Part shown: positions 8,466 to 17,222 of the stretch, piece after piece
Layout of the letters: each line of letters opens with the position of its first letter
Position numbering within the stretch: position 1 is the first letter of the stretch
Origin: Flavobacteriales bacterium
Lineage (GTDB): Bacteria; Bacteroidota; Bacteroidia; Flavobacteriales_D; Parvicellaceae
Length of the DNA: 64,000 nt
Direction of reading: 5' to 3'
Assembly (NCBI GenBank): GCA_025210295.1
Contig: JAOASC010000046.1
Span: 248,001-312,000, forward strand
Position numbers and translations under genes: made by a program
The notes under the pieces: model-generated
What the model saw: only the letters and a program-made list of their open reading frames with translations
The model's database searches: none
What the model was told of the DNA's origin: nothing

Positions 8466-9224
8466 TTACAAGCTTTCAATCAGCATTAAAAGCTTCTCTT
8501 TTTTTCTAACAGAAACAGGAACAATACTTTGATCTGTCATTTCTAAGTATCCACCCTCACGCTTTTTATAACTTTCAAAATACTCAATATTAATCAGATG
8601 TGACTTATGAGCTCTAAAAAAGCCGAGATCAGTTAGTATACTATCATACTCTTTTAGAGGTTTTGAAACCATAATCTTTTCACCTGAAAGCAAATAAAAC
8701 CGTGTGTAATTGACATCTGCTTCACAACGAACTATATTTTTAATTTTCACCACCTTTATCTCCTCTTGTGTTTTTAGAACCAGTTTTGTTTTTTTAGGTT
8801 TGGCTTCACTTAAATTCTCTTGAAGTGTTCTCAACTGAAGCATTATAGATGACTGGTGGAGTTCTTTTTTACTTATCTTTTCAAAAACGTCTCCTAATTC
8901 TTCTATAGCTACAGGTTTTAATAAGAAATCAATCGCACTATATTTAATAGCATTTAAAGCATAATGTGCGTGGGAGGTTACTACAACTAAATGAAAATTT
9001 TCTTTATTGGCTGCTTCTAACAATTGAAATCCTGTTTTATCACCATCCAACTCAATATCTAAAAAGAGAATATCAAACGTTTTAGTCAACATCAGATTTA
9101 ACGCTTCTTGATAGCTATTAGCGACATGAATTGATGAAATTTCTTCTGCATAATATGATTTTAAGAGATCTATTAAAGAATCACTTAGCACTTCTACATC
9201 ATCTACAACTAATATATTATACAT
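8466..9224 (-). CDS. LytTR-family response regulator
   Basis: 252 residues: receiver domain (about 1-120) with acidic residues VDDVE at 6-10, phospho-acceptor Asp in ILFLDIELDG and conserved lysine in DFLLKPVAIEEL, then a LytTR DNA-binding domain (about 150-252) with FFRAHKSHLINIEYF, the typical recognition region of this family. LytTR regulators bind direct repeats upstream of their targets. It lies five bases downstream of the sensor kinase gene with which it forms a LytS/LytR-type pair. Targets cannot be told from the sequence; the neighbouring genes are not obvious ones. Confidence 0.93.
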   Translation of the reverse strand: MYNILVVDDVEVLSDSLIDLLKSYYAEEISSIHVANSYQEALNLMLTKTFDILFLDIELDGDKTGFQLLEAANKENFHLVVVTSHAHYALNAIKYSAIDFLLKPVAIEELGDVFEKISKKELHQSSIMLQLRTLQENLSEAKPKKTKLVLKTQEEIKVVKIKNIVRCEADVNYTRFYLLSGEKIMVSKPLKEYDSILTDLGFFRAHKSHLINIEYFESYKKREGGYLEMTDQSIVPVSVRKKEKLLMLIESL

Positions 9225-9229
9225 ACCTT

Positions 9230-11152
9230 TTAATTTATTACTAAAGCAACCCTAGTTCCTCTCACAACATCGTCTTCAATAATATTATTGATAGCCAACT
9301 CTATGCTTTGTTTATTTCTCATATTCTCAATTCGCTCCCTTGTGATTTGAATTGCATAAGATTTATACCCCTCCTTTTCACTGGCAACCTCTTCAACTTG
9401 TTTAAAGCCTTTCCCCTCATCTTCTACTTCCAAAATTAACACCCTTTCTTTCAATTTCACATTTACGATCAACTGGCTAGGAGCAGTCAGTTTTTCCACA
9501 CCATGCTCTATTGCATTTTCTATAAATGGCTGAAGCAACATTGGAGGAACGTCATATTCCTCGACGTCTATTTCATCATCCACATTGATTTGATAATTTA
9601 ATTTTTCCCCTAAACGCAATTTATGTAAAAACAGAAAATTTTCAATAATCTCAATTTCTTTTTCTAAACTAATCGACTCTTCTCTAGAACATTCTAAAAT
9701 TGCTCTCATTAATTTTCCAAATCGAGTAATATACCTGTAACTTTCTTCTTTTTTATTCGCCCTTATAAAACTACCTATTGTTGCTAAAGAATTAAAGATA
9801 AAATGTGGATTCATTTGAGTACGCAATAGTTTTTGCTCTAATTCTAACAGTTCTTTTTCTGCTTTAGCCTTTTTCCTATTCACCACTAAAAACATGAGTA
9901 ATGCAACGAATAACGTCCCAACAATTATCCCTACAGCAATTATTATTTTTAACCTAAAATCTTTCTCTTGAACAACGATACTTTGCTTGAGAATTTGATT
10001 CTCATAGGTTTTCTTTTCGGTATCATATTTAAGGGTTAATTCATTAATATTCTCAATATTTTGAGCATTCAGAAAAGAAGACTTAATACTATCTCTTTTA
10101 TTTAGAAAGAATAAAACTGAATCTGGACATTCTTTAATAGCTGCTAATGCCAAATAATAATACAAATGCTCTACATCTTGTTTTACTCCAAACTTATGAG
10201 CGACATTTAATGCTTTTCTAAGTTCGTGATAAGCTTCTGCATTTCTATTCTGCTCAACTAATAATGACCCTAAACCAATATAGGCACCTACTTCCCTACC
10301 TATATCATTAGTCAATTTACTGTACCTTAAAGACTCCTTAAGGTAATAATAAGCTGAATCTATATTATATTTTTCCGATTCTTTATTAGAATCATAATAT
10401 TTAGCCAAAGCGTATGAGGTATAACTTAAACTCTTATAATTATTTGTTTCTTTACCTATTTTATATGATAAAAACAACCTCTTGACAGCTTCTACTGAAT
10501 CTTGTAAATGCATCAATGCTCCTGCGATATTAGTATGGATTGTAGTTAAACTTAAGGAATCTTTTAAATTAAGCTTCTTTTTAGATAAAATTTCTTTCTC
10601 AGCAAGCTCATTATATTCTAAAGCTTTTTTATAATTTTTAACCCCATAATATGATGTAGAAATTAAACTTAAAGGAGGCAGCTTAGATATCCCTGCCTCT
10701 TCAGATATTTTTAGAGCTTTCAAAGCATAATCAATAGCTTTTTCATAGTCTGAACTTTTATAATAAAGTACCCCTAATTGATTGTAAGCTTTTCCTAACA
10801 AAGCTTTATTGTTGTTACTAACACAAAGATCTATTGCAGCATTAATATAATGTCCTGCTGAGTCAAATGAATATAATTTTGTTAATAGGCTTCCCTTATC
10901 TATATACCTTTGCGCTAACCTTTTATCATCTCTTTTATTTTGGCTTAATAAAATGGCAATTGACTTGTCACAATATATTTTTGATGAATCATAATTAACA
11001 CGCTTATATTCTAGCATTAAAAGCTCCAATACTTTTTCCTTTTCTGTTGCATCGTTTTCTTTAATTTTAAGAATCGTTTTTAAAGAGTCAATATCATTAG
11101 CGTGAATGGAAAAAGTAGAACTAATCAATATTAAAAAAAAGAAAAATTTCAT
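9230..11152 (-). CDS. TPR-containing LytS-type sensor histidine kinase
   Basis: 640 residues: signal peptide (to about residue 18), a long periplasmic array of tetratricopeptide repeats (about 30-370; for example ALLGKAYNQLGVLYYKSSDYEKAIDYALKA split over one repeat), one membrane helix (IIIAVGIIVGTLFVALLMF), a coiled coil, and a His_kinase domain with the phospho-acceptor in QMNPHFIFNSL, then an ATPase domain with LLQPFIENAIEHGV and DEGKGF. This architecture is common in Bacteroidota, with the cognate LytTR regulator directly downstream as here. What the TPR domain senses is unknown. A TAnnTTTG box lies 23 bases upstream. Confidence 0.93.
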   Translation of the reverse strand: MKFFFFLILISSTFSIHANDIDSLKTILKIKENDATEKEKVLELLMLEYKRVNYDSSKIYCDKSIAILLSQNKRDDKRLAQRYIDKGSLLTKLYSFDSAGHYINAAIDLCVSNNNKALLGKAYNQLGVLYYKSSDYEKAIDYALKALKISEEAGISKLPPLSLISTSYYGVKNYKKALEYNELAEKEILSKKKLNLKDSLSLTTIHTNIAGALMHLQDSVEAVKRLFLSYKIGKETNNYKSLSYTSYALAKYYDSNKESEKYNIDSAYYYLKESLRYSKLTNDIGREVGAYIGLGSLLVEQNRNAEAYHELRKALNVAHKFGVKQDVEHLYYYLALAAIKECPDSVLFFLNKRDSIKSSFLNAQNIENINELTLKYDTEKKTYENQILKQSIVVQEKDFRLKIIIAVGIIVGTLFVALLMFLVVNRKKAKAEKELLELEQKLLRTQMNPHFIFNSLATIGSFIRANKKEESYRYITRFGKLMRAILECSREESISLEKEIEIIENFLFLHKLRLGEKLNYQINVDDEIDVEEYDVPPMLLQPFIENAIEHGVEKLTAPSQLIVNVKLKERVLILEVEDEGKGFKQVEEVASEKEGYKSYAIQITRERIENMRNKQSIELAINNIIEDDVVRGTRVALVIN

Positions 11153-11174
11153 GGCATGGAACTTAATGCTTTAA

Positions 11175-11182
11175 CAAAGTTA
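11175..11182 (-). promoter_or_regulatory. -7 box TAACTTTG for the sensor-kinase/LytTR operon
   Basis: Minus strand TAACTTTG matches TAnnTTTG and sits 22 bases before the kinase ATG at 11152. It lies in the 44-base gap after the GH18-like gene, so the two-component pair has its own promoter. Confidence 0.5.
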
Positions 11183-11196
11183 CGTATTTTATTCCC

Positions 11197-12300
11197 TTAT
11201 CGGGAAGGATTACATTTTTCCTCAACCATCTTCCAGACATCAGGATGTTCGTTGGCATAACCCATTGCCCAAAAGCCAATTCCTCCAATTGATTTTTCTT
11301 TTAATAACTGGTTTATCTTATACGCTAAGTTTTCTTTACTTTCGAACCAACATTGCATGATCTTTTCTCCTTCTCGATAGACACAATAAGAACTTTGGCT
11401 AACGGAATCAAGCATAACTTTATCTTTTTCTACCAATTCCATTACTTTGTTATAGCTAATTTCTTTAATCCCTTTAACAGATCTACTGTTCAAATTTATG
11501 GTTTCCGTTTCCCATATTGTGCCATAAAGTGGTAAAGCAACCATGAATTGTTCTTTTGGAAAGGAATGTTCTAAGTATTGATCCACATTATCATTAATGT
11601 TATAAGGCTCCCAAATATCCCCACTTTGATAAGGAGAAATTGGTCCAGCATGATGACTTTTTAAATGGTAACAAGCATAGCCCATCATTACAAAGTAGTC
11701 TACACTCGTTTTTAAGACTTTTGCATTTACTATATTTTCTTGAAATGCTATGGGTAGCACCACCATAACACGATGCTTATTTTTCTTTAATTCTTGTCCT
11801 AACTGTTGTATAAAACCTGCAAAAAGACTACTATCTTTTTGATGAATCTCTTCAAAATCAACACAAACTCCAGCTGCATTTCGTTGCACCAACATATTAG
11901 ATACTCTCTTGATCAGTGTATCACAAGCTTTTTGATTAGATAACAACGCTGCATTTTTTGAATAACCAAAATTCGTAATTGTTAAATAAACCGAACAGTT
12001 TTTAGCTTGAGCTGAGTCTATTATTGGATCGTTTGCCCAATCGATACTTTCCTCAGCCTCTCCATTTGAGGGGTTCACTTTATAAGAAAAATAGGCCAAC
12101 ATATTTAAAGCTTCGTAATTGTAAGACTGAACACCTTCCTTTGTTCTATGCCAACCCAATACAGGAACTTTAGGTTTTTCTTGTTCCTTCTTTTCTTTTG
12201 AAATCGTTTCAACGCCTTTAGGTGTTTTATTTCCTGCTTCACAGGCTAATAAAAGTATTGAAAAAGCAAAAATTACTATTAAGTTAAAACATCTTCTCAT
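11197..12300 (-). CDS. GH18-like glycoside hydrolase lipoprotein
   Basis: 367 residues with a lipoprotein signal (FSILLLACEAG, lipobox Cys20). The body follows the glycoside hydrolase 18 (chitinase/endo-beta-N-acetylglucosaminidase, YaaH-like) barrel: a strand YNYEALNMLAYFSYKV, the catalytic strand AAGVCVDFEEIH (the DxxE-type motif, here VDFEE), VDYFVMMGYACYH on beta-6, and a C-terminal GGIGFWAMGYAN strand with the conserved Trp. The signature is slightly degenerate compared with DGxDxDxE, so the substrate (peptidoglycan, chitin or glycoprotein glycan) cannot be decided. It is a membrane-anchored, probably periplasmic or surface enzyme. Monocistronic. Confidence 0.85.
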   Translation of the reverse strand: MRRCFNLIVIFAFSILLLACEAGNKTPKGVETISKEKKEQEKPKVPVLGWHRTKEGVQSYNYEALNMLAYFSYKVNPSNGEAEESIDWANDPIIDSAQAKNCSVYLTITNFGYSKNAALLSNQKACDTLIKRVSNMLVQRNAAGVCVDFEEIHQKDSSLFAGFIQQLGQELKKNKHRVMVVLPIAFQENIVNAKVLKTSVDYFVMMGYACYHLKSHHAGPISPYQSGDIWEPYNINDNVDQYLEHSFPKEQFMVALPLYGTIWETETINLNSRSVKGIKEISYNKVMELVEKDKVMLDSVSQSSYCVYREGEKIMQCWFESKENLAYKINQLLKEKSIGGIGFWAMGYANEHPDVWKMVEEKCNPSR

Positions 12301-12336
12301 CTCTCTTGACTTCCTATAAAATTAATAACGATCATA

Positions 12337-12373
12337 AAAAAAGCCTTGTAGGAAATTCCTACAAGGCTTTTAA
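12337..12373. terminator. Rho-independent terminator after rplI
   Basis: A perfect stem: AAGCCTTGTAGGAA (12341-12354) pairs with TTCCTACAAGGCTT (12356-12369), flanked by A-runs and T-runs on both sides. It follows the rplI stop on the minus strand and can work in both directions. Confidence 0.9.
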
Positions 12374-12399
12374 AATATTAATCAAATTGCGTAAGCAAA

Positions 12400-12846
12400 T
12401 TATTCTCCTACAACTTCAAAACCTACTTTTACAGTGATTTCTTTGTGTAATTTCACTTCTGCTTCATAAGAACCAGCAGCTTTAATTGCGCTTCCTAATA
12501 ATTTAATTTTTCTTCTTTCTACTTCAAAACCAGCTTTGTTTAAAGCATCAGCTAACTGTACGTTAGTAACAGAACCAAAAATCTTTCCGTTCTCACCAAC
12601 TTTAGCACCAACTTTGATTGAAGCTTCAGCTAACTTAGCAGCAACTGCTTGAGCTTCTTCTTTAATCTTCGCTAATTTATGACTTCTTTGACGCATTGTT
12701 TCAGCGTGCATTTTCTTTACAGATTCTGTTGCAATAACAGCCATCTTCTGAGGGATAAGGAAATTACGTCCGTAACCATCTTTTACAGATACGATTTCAT
12801 CTTTATCTCCTAAATTATCTACATTTTTCTTTAATAAAACTTCCAT
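12400..12846 (-). CDS. rplI: 50S ribosomal protein L9
   Basis: 148 residues, normal L9 length. The N-terminal domain carries the L9 signature (VLLKKNVDNLGDKDEIVSVKDGYGRNFLIP), here split from a C-terminal domain by the long connecting helix rich in Ala, Lys and Glu. It binds 23S rRNA near the L1 stalk. Last gene of the rpsF-rpsR-rplI operon, 12 bases after rpsR, followed by a strong hairpin terminator. Confidence 0.98.
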   Translation of the reverse strand: MEVLLKKNVDNLGDKDEIVSVKDGYGRNFLIPQKMAVIATESVKKMHAETMRQRSHKLAKIKEEAQAVAAKLAEASIKVGAKVGENGKIFGSVTNVQLADALNKAGFEVERRKIKLLGSAIKAAGSYEAEVKLHKEITVKVGFEVVGE

Positions 12847-12858
12847 GATATGCCCTCC

Positions 12859-13128
12859 TTATTTTAATTGATCCGCAAGATATGGTAAAATCGCTAAATG
12901 ACGAGCTCTCTTAACTGCTTGAGCTACTTTCTTTTGATATTTAGCAGAGTTTCCTGTTATTCTTCTTGGTAAAATTTTACCTTGTTCGTTAATAAATTTC
13001 AATAAAAACTCAGGATCTTTATAATCTACATATTTAATCCCTAATTTTTTGAATCTACAATATTTATCGCTTTTAACGTCAATACTAATTGGCGTTAAAT
13101 ATCTGATATCTGAATCTTTTCCAGCCAT
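12859..13128 (-). CDS. rpsR: 30S ribosomal protein S18
   Basis: 89 residues. Carries the S18 core [24 protein letters not shown] and the C-terminal [32 protein letters not shown] region (in separate conserved blocks). Partner of S6 in the small-subunit platform. Middle gene of the operon. The usual second cysteine/zinc-type variation at the N-terminus is reduced to a single Cys. Confidence 0.98.
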   Translation of the reverse strand: MAGKDSDIRYLTPISIDVKSDKYCRFKKLGIKYVDYKDPEFLLKFINEQGKILPRRITGNSAKYQKKVAQAVKRARHLAILPYLADQLK

Positions 13129-13153
13129 TTCTGATCTTTTTTAATGTTTTTAA

Positions 13154-13486
13154 TTAAGCTTTAGCTTTACTTCTTCTTCTTTCTGCGAAAGCAACATGGT
13201 GCTTATCCATTTTAGTTGTTAAGAAACGTAAAATACGCTCGTCACGTCTAAATGCAAGTTCTAATTTTTCTACAACATCACCAGCTCCTTCAAACTGAAA
13301 TAATGTATAAAAACCTGTTGATTTCTTTTGAATTGGATATGCCATTTTTTTCAATCCCCAATTCTCCGTTTGAGAAAGCTTCGCTCCAGCATCTTTAAGA
13401 ACGCTCTGGAATTTCTCTACTGCTTCCTTTACCTGAACATCAGATAAAACGGGAGTTAAAATGAAAACAGTTTCGTAATTGTTCAT
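13154..13486 (-). CDS. rpsF: 30S ribosomal protein S6
   Basis: 110 residues with the S6 fold signatures [34 protein letters not shown] and [20 protein letters not shown]. Binds S18 in the 30S platform. First gene of the operon. Its promoter has a TAnnTTTGC box at 13533-13541, and the leader begins with a short hairpin that resembles a site for S6:S18 autoregulation. Confidence 0.98.
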   Translation of the reverse strand: MNNYETVFILTPVLSDVQVKEAVEKFQSVLKDAGAKLSQTENWGLKKMAYPIQKKSTGFYTLFQFEGAGDVVEKLELAFRRDERILRFLTTKMDKHHVAFAERRRSKAKA

Positions 13487-13512
13487 AATAATTTGTTTTA
13501 AATAATTCTAAT

Positions 13513-13529
13513 CCGCACACTTTGTACGG
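13513..13529 (-). promoter_or_regulatory. leader hairpin of rpsF, possible S6:S18 autoregulatory site
   Basis: On the minus strand CCGTAC-AAAGT-GTGCGG forms a six-pair stem (one G-U pair) with a five-base loop, immediately downstream of the promoter box. S6:S18 complexes are known to bind CCG-containing leader hairpins of rpsF in many bacteria; the match here is by position and size, not proven. Confidence 0.4.
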
Positions 13530-13532
13530 CCT

Positions 13533-13541
13533 GCAAAAGTA
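13533..13541 (-). promoter_or_regulatory. -7 box TACTTTTGC for rpsF-rpsR-rplI
   Basis: Minus strand TACTTTTGC matches the extended TAnnTTTGC consensus, about 47 bases before the rpsF ATG. Confidence 0.6.
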
Positions 13542-13572
13542 ATCCTTTTTTATTTATTAACAAAACAATCTA

Positions 13573-14235
13573 TTATTTTACTTCCATTTCTAAATTAAAA
13601 CCGTTTCTATACTTAGCCAAATTATACAAATCTTTTCGAAACAGTGCTGCTCTTTTATTCCCCGAAACTCTAATCTCTTTATGGTTATTTGTACTTACTT
13701 CCCCCTCATTTCTTAGGATAAAAGTATAGCTTCCCAATTTTAAACTTTCTTTTCTTTTTTCTACTTCTCCAAGGTCTTTTTCTTTTACATGTATTTGTGG
13801 AACATGTTTAATAAAACGTCGTTCTTTTTGAACGTAGAAAGCTTCCTGAGGCTTCCAGTCAGATTTTCTCCAATAGGATAATGTTCGAATAGCTAGATCC
13901 AAATCATTTACACTTAAGAATTCAACTTCTAATGTGTAGATATATTCTGTTTTATTCAGTTCGTACCTTGCTCCAGTAATTCCTTTTTTCGTCCTTAACT
14001 CTTGAACCGCTTTGGCAAGCTCGCTTTCAATTTCATATTGTTTAGGAATACGATGGCCATCAATACTATCCAACTTCATTAAAGTATTGAGTTTAATTTT
14101 ACTTTGGCTCAAATTAATCGTATAGATAGCTTTTCCTCCTTTGGACTCATTTAGTTCTATTTCTTCTACCACATCTAAGCAACTTATCATAAAGAAAGGA
14201 GTTAATAGTAAGAATATTTTAGTTAGACTATGCAT
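13573..14235 (-). CDS. putative lipoprotein of unknown function
   Basis: 220 residues with a lipoprotein signal (LLLTPFFMISCLD, lipobox Cys19). The mature part is a mix of strands and helices with repeated charged segments and a strongly basic middle (VQKERRFIKHVPQ). No catalytic motif or known domain is recognisable to me. It is divergent from the patatin gene (64 bases between starts), so the two may share a regulatory region. A minus-strand TATTTTTG at 14290-14297 is a possible promoter box. Confidence 0.7.
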   Translation of the reverse strand: MHSLTKIFLLLTPFFMISCLDVVEEIELNESKGGKAIYTINLSQSKIKLNTLMKLDSIDGHRIPKQYEIESELAKAVQELRTKKGITGARYELNKTEYIYTLEVEFLSVNDLDLAIRTLSYWRKSDWKPQEAFYVQKERRFIKHVPQIHVKEKDLGEVEKRKESLKLGSYTFILRNEGEVSTNNHKEIRVSGNKRAALFRKDLYNLAKYRNGFNLEMEVK

Positions 14236-14299
14236 ATTTTAAAGGTTAAAGTATTTTTTAGTTGAAAGTGTTTTAACATCTTTGTAATACAAAAATAAA

Positions 14300-16618
14300 A
14301 TGAATCGGGTGAAAACGCTAAAGTTTGTATTTCTTATTTTGATTACGTGTACTTTAACAAGCAATTTTAGTGCCCAAAAAGTCGGTTTAGTTTTAAGTGG
14401 TGGTGGAGCACTTGGCCTTGCACATGTTGGGGCTATAAAAGCCTTGGAGGAACACAACATTCCCATTGATTATATAACAGGGACTAGTGCAGGAGCATTA
14501 GTGGGAAGTTTTTATGCTAGTGGATACTCACCACAAGAAATGGAGGCATTAGTGGGAAGCAAACTCTTTTTAAAAATGGCCTTTGGTAAAATTGATAAGG
14601 ACTTAGATTACTATTACAGAAATCCAGAAAATGATGCTGCTCTTTTAAAAATTTGGTTTGAAAAAGAATTTTCAATTAGTAAAGCTATTCCTACTAACAT
14701 TACCAATTCAGCTTTACTAGACTTTGAATTTATGACCACCTTTTCAGGTGTCTCTAAAGCTGCAGATTATAACTTCAACAATCTTTTTGTCCCTTTTCGA
14801 TGCGTTGGCTCTGACGTTAACACTAAACAGGCTGTTATTTTTAACAAAGGACATCTTAACCAAGCTGTGAGAGCTTCCATGACTTTCCCTGGTTACCTGA
14901 GGCCTATCAAAGTTGACGGAAAACTTTTATTTGATGGGGGATTGTATAATAATTTCCCTAGTGACATTATGTATAACGACTTTTACCCTGACATTATTAT
15001 TGGGGTAAACTTATCTGATTCAATTACACCTCCGGATGAAGATGATGTACTTTCTCAACTAAAAAGTATGGTCATTAACAGAAATGACGTTGATATTTTA
15101 TGTGATAATGGTATTTTAATCTCCCCAAAAGTTTCTATCGGAACCTTTGACTTTGAGGAAGCTCAAACAGCTATTCAAGAGGGCTATGATGCAACCATAA
15201 AATCGATGGATGCTATTAAGGCCCAAATAGCCAGAAGAGTGAGTACAGACAGCCTTATTCTTAGAAGAAACAACTTTAAATCTAAAGTTGCCCAATTAAA
15301 CCCAACAATTAACTTAATTACTATTGAGGGAGTTTCAAGTAATCAGGCTCGGTATATCAAGAATGCATTGATTCATCGAAATGAAATTGAGATCGACTTT
15401 CACACCTTAAAGGAACGTTTCTTTAAACTTCTTGCTGACGAAAAAATCAAATCATTATACCCTATTGCTAAATACAATCCACACTCTAAAAAATACGAAG
15501 TTAAAATCAATGTCATTCCTCAGAAACCCGTTGCTATAAAGTTTGGAGGTGTTTTTTCCTCAAGGCCAATCAACACTGGTTATTTTGGTTTAGAGTACTT
15601 AAAACTAGGCAAAATAGGATTAAAACTAAATAGCGATATTCACTTTGGTAAATATTATGGTTCGACGGGAATAGGCATTCAAACAGATTTTAATACCAGA
15701 ATACCTTTTTACCTCAAAGGGTACGGAGTACTAAACAACTGGGATTATTTTAAAAGTTTTACCACATTCTTTGACGCTGTCAAACCTTCATATATTATTC
15801 AAAATGAAAGTTTTTATGGAGGAGAAATTGGCATCCCTTTGGGGAAACAAATCAAGTTGACGTTCAATACTTCCCATGGAATCAATAAAGATAGTTATTA
15901 TCAAACAGATAATTTTTCTGCAAGTGACACTGCTGACATCACCTACTTTTCTGCGCATGTCAACAGTCTTAGCTTACGCACCTCAACCTTAAATCGAAAA
16001 GCTTATTCTTCTGAGGGAAGATTTTTCTCTGTTTCTGGGAAATACATCAAAGGACTAGAAGACTACTACCCAGGAAGTACAGCCAATGCAACAGTAGATC
16101 AATTTAACATTCCCCATTACGATTTTTGGTTAACTGCACATTATGAACAATACCTTAAATTCCACAAGAACATTAGACTAGGTATTGAAGTTGAAGCTGT
16201 AAACAGCTGGCGAAATCAATTTTTTGGAAATTACACTTCTACTGTTTTAAACGCTCCTATTTATCAGCCATTTCCAGAAAGTAAAACCCACTTTTTTAGA
16301 GAATACGCTTCTCATGGTTATGTTGGTCTAGGAGCCAAACTTGTTACACCAATTCGACCGAATATTGATTTACGTGGCGAAGTTTATTTATTCCGCCCTT
16401 CAGTCCTTATTGAACGTACGAACACCAATACCGCTAGCTATAATTACAATGTTTCTTTTAACGACTACAGGTATCTTGCTACTGCTAAGCTGGTTTTTCA
16501 CAGTCCAATTGGCCCACTAGCTTTTGCTGTAAACTATTATGATGCTCAACCCAACTCTCCTTGGAATTTTTCTTTAAACTATGGATATATTTTGTTTAAT
16601 AAACGATTCATTAAATAA
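14300..16618 (+). CDS. patatin-like phospholipase with C-terminal outer-membrane barrel
   Basis: 772 residues with a signal peptide ending near SNFSAQ. The patatin domain (about 28-310) shows the oxyanion loop SGGGALGLAHVG, the nucleophile Ser63 in GTSAG and catalytic Asp212 in FDGGLYNN, so the Ser-Asp dyad is intact. Then comes a POTRA-like segment (about 335-410) and a long BamA/surface-antigen type barrel to the end (SPWNFSLNYGYILF). The architecture is that of PlpD-type (type Vd) proteins, which expose or release a phospholipase A1-like domain. In Bacteroidota this combination is widespread; whether it is secreted or acts in outer-membrane lipid turnover is not established. Single gene. 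Confidence 0.92.
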   Translation: MNRVKTLKFVFLILITCTLTSNFSAQKVGLVLSGGGALGLAHVGAIKALEEHNIPIDYITGTSAGALVGSFYASGYSPQEMEALVGSKLFLKMAFGKIDKDLDYYYRNPENDAALLKIWFEKEFSISKAIPTNITNSALLDFEFMTTFSGVSKAADYNFNNLFVPFRCVGSDVNTKQAVIFNKGHLNQAVRASMTFPGYLRPIKVDGKLLFDGGLYNNFPSDIMYNDFYPDIIIGVNLSDSITPPDEDDVLSQLKSMVINRNDVDILCDNGILISPKVSIGTFDFEEAQTAIQEGYDATIKSMDAIKAQIARRVSTDSLILRRNNFKSKVAQLNPTINLITIEGVSSNQARYIKNALIHRNEIEIDFHTLKERFFKLLADEKIKSLYPIAKYNPHSKKYEVKINVIPQKPVAIKFGGVFSSRPINTGYFGLEYLKLGKIGLKLNSDIHFGKYYGSTGIGIQTDFNTRIPFYLKGYGVLNNWDYFKSFTTFFDAVKPSYIIQNESFYGGEIGIPLGKQIKLTFNTSHGINKDSYYQTDNFSASDTADITYFSAHVNSLSLRTSTLNRKAYSSEGRFFSVSGKYIKGLEDYYPGSTANATVDQFNIPHYDFWLTAHYEQYLKFHKNIRLGIEVEAVNSWRNQFFGNYTSTVLNAPIYQPFPESKTHFFREYASHGYVGLGAKLVTPIRPNIDLRGEVYLFRPSVLIERTNTNTASYNYNVSFNDYRYLATAKLVFHSPIGPLAFAVNYYDAQPNSPWNFSLNYGYILFNKRFIK

Positions 16619-16622
16619 TTAG

Positions 16623-17207
16623 TCAAAACGACTTTAAAGCTATTCTTAATTCAGCCCCGAGCATATTATTATCACCAAACCTACTATAAAAGAATCGTAC
16701 TGATGCCCCTAGTCTATAGGCTACAACTCCAATTTTATATCTAAGAACATTCAACTTTGAAGCTTCTTTTAAAACCTCAAATTCTGAAAAAGAACTTAAT
16801 CTATTTAGTTGCACTCCAACTAACAAACCTGTATAATTATGTTTTTTCTTTAGAAGATAATAATCAAAATCTATACCTGCTCCAAGCCCATGCTTTTTAT
16901 ACCTATACATCTTAATTTCACTACTAATAACAGTATCTAATTTTGAACTAGTATAAAATGAATAATTAATATCAAAAGTCACTAAAAAATTCTTCTTTAA
17001 TCGATGAGACATACCTATTTTAGGTACAAGACCTCCTTTAATCATCAATTCTTCTGAATTATTCAACGACATTAAATTTTTCACATCACCAAATCCTTCT
17101 AGCCCCTCGAACCCCACAAACAAAATATTAGTTTTACTAGAAGAGTCCGTTTGTGCGCTTAGCTCAATAGAAAATATAATAGCTATAATTAGTAAAATAT
17201 TATACAT
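16623..17207 (-). CDS. small outer-membrane beta-barrel-like protein
   Basis: 194 residues. A signal peptide (MYNILLIIAIIFSIELSAQ) precedes alternating amphipathic strands with aromatic girdles, such as FLVTFDINYSFYTSSKL and GLGAGIDFDYYLL, and a last strand ending AELRIALKSF with a terminal Phe as in outer-membrane barrels. Probably an eight-stranded barrel. Starts 15 bases after the giant T9SS cargo gene and may be its operon partner. No family name recognised. Confidence 0.7.
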   Translation of the reverse strand: MYNILLIIAIIFSIELSAQTDSSSKTNILFVGFEGLEGFGDVKNLMSLNNSEELMIKGGLVPKIGMSHRLKKNFLVTFDINYSFYTSSKLDTVISSEIKMYRYKKHGLGAGIDFDYYLLKKKHNYTGLLVGVQLNRLSSFSEFEVLKEASKLNVLRYKIGVVAYRLGASVRFFYSRFGDNNMLGAELRIALKSF

Positions 17208-17222
17208 GAGATAATATAGTAC

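Noticed and set aside
14239-14466. minus-strand frame opposite the start of the patatin gene
   Set aside because: Overlaps the patatin signal peptide and nucleophile region in antisense; shadow of a real gene.
16619-16622. terminator between patatin and barrel protein genes
   Set aside because: The convergent stops are only four bases apart and I see no stem-loop around them.
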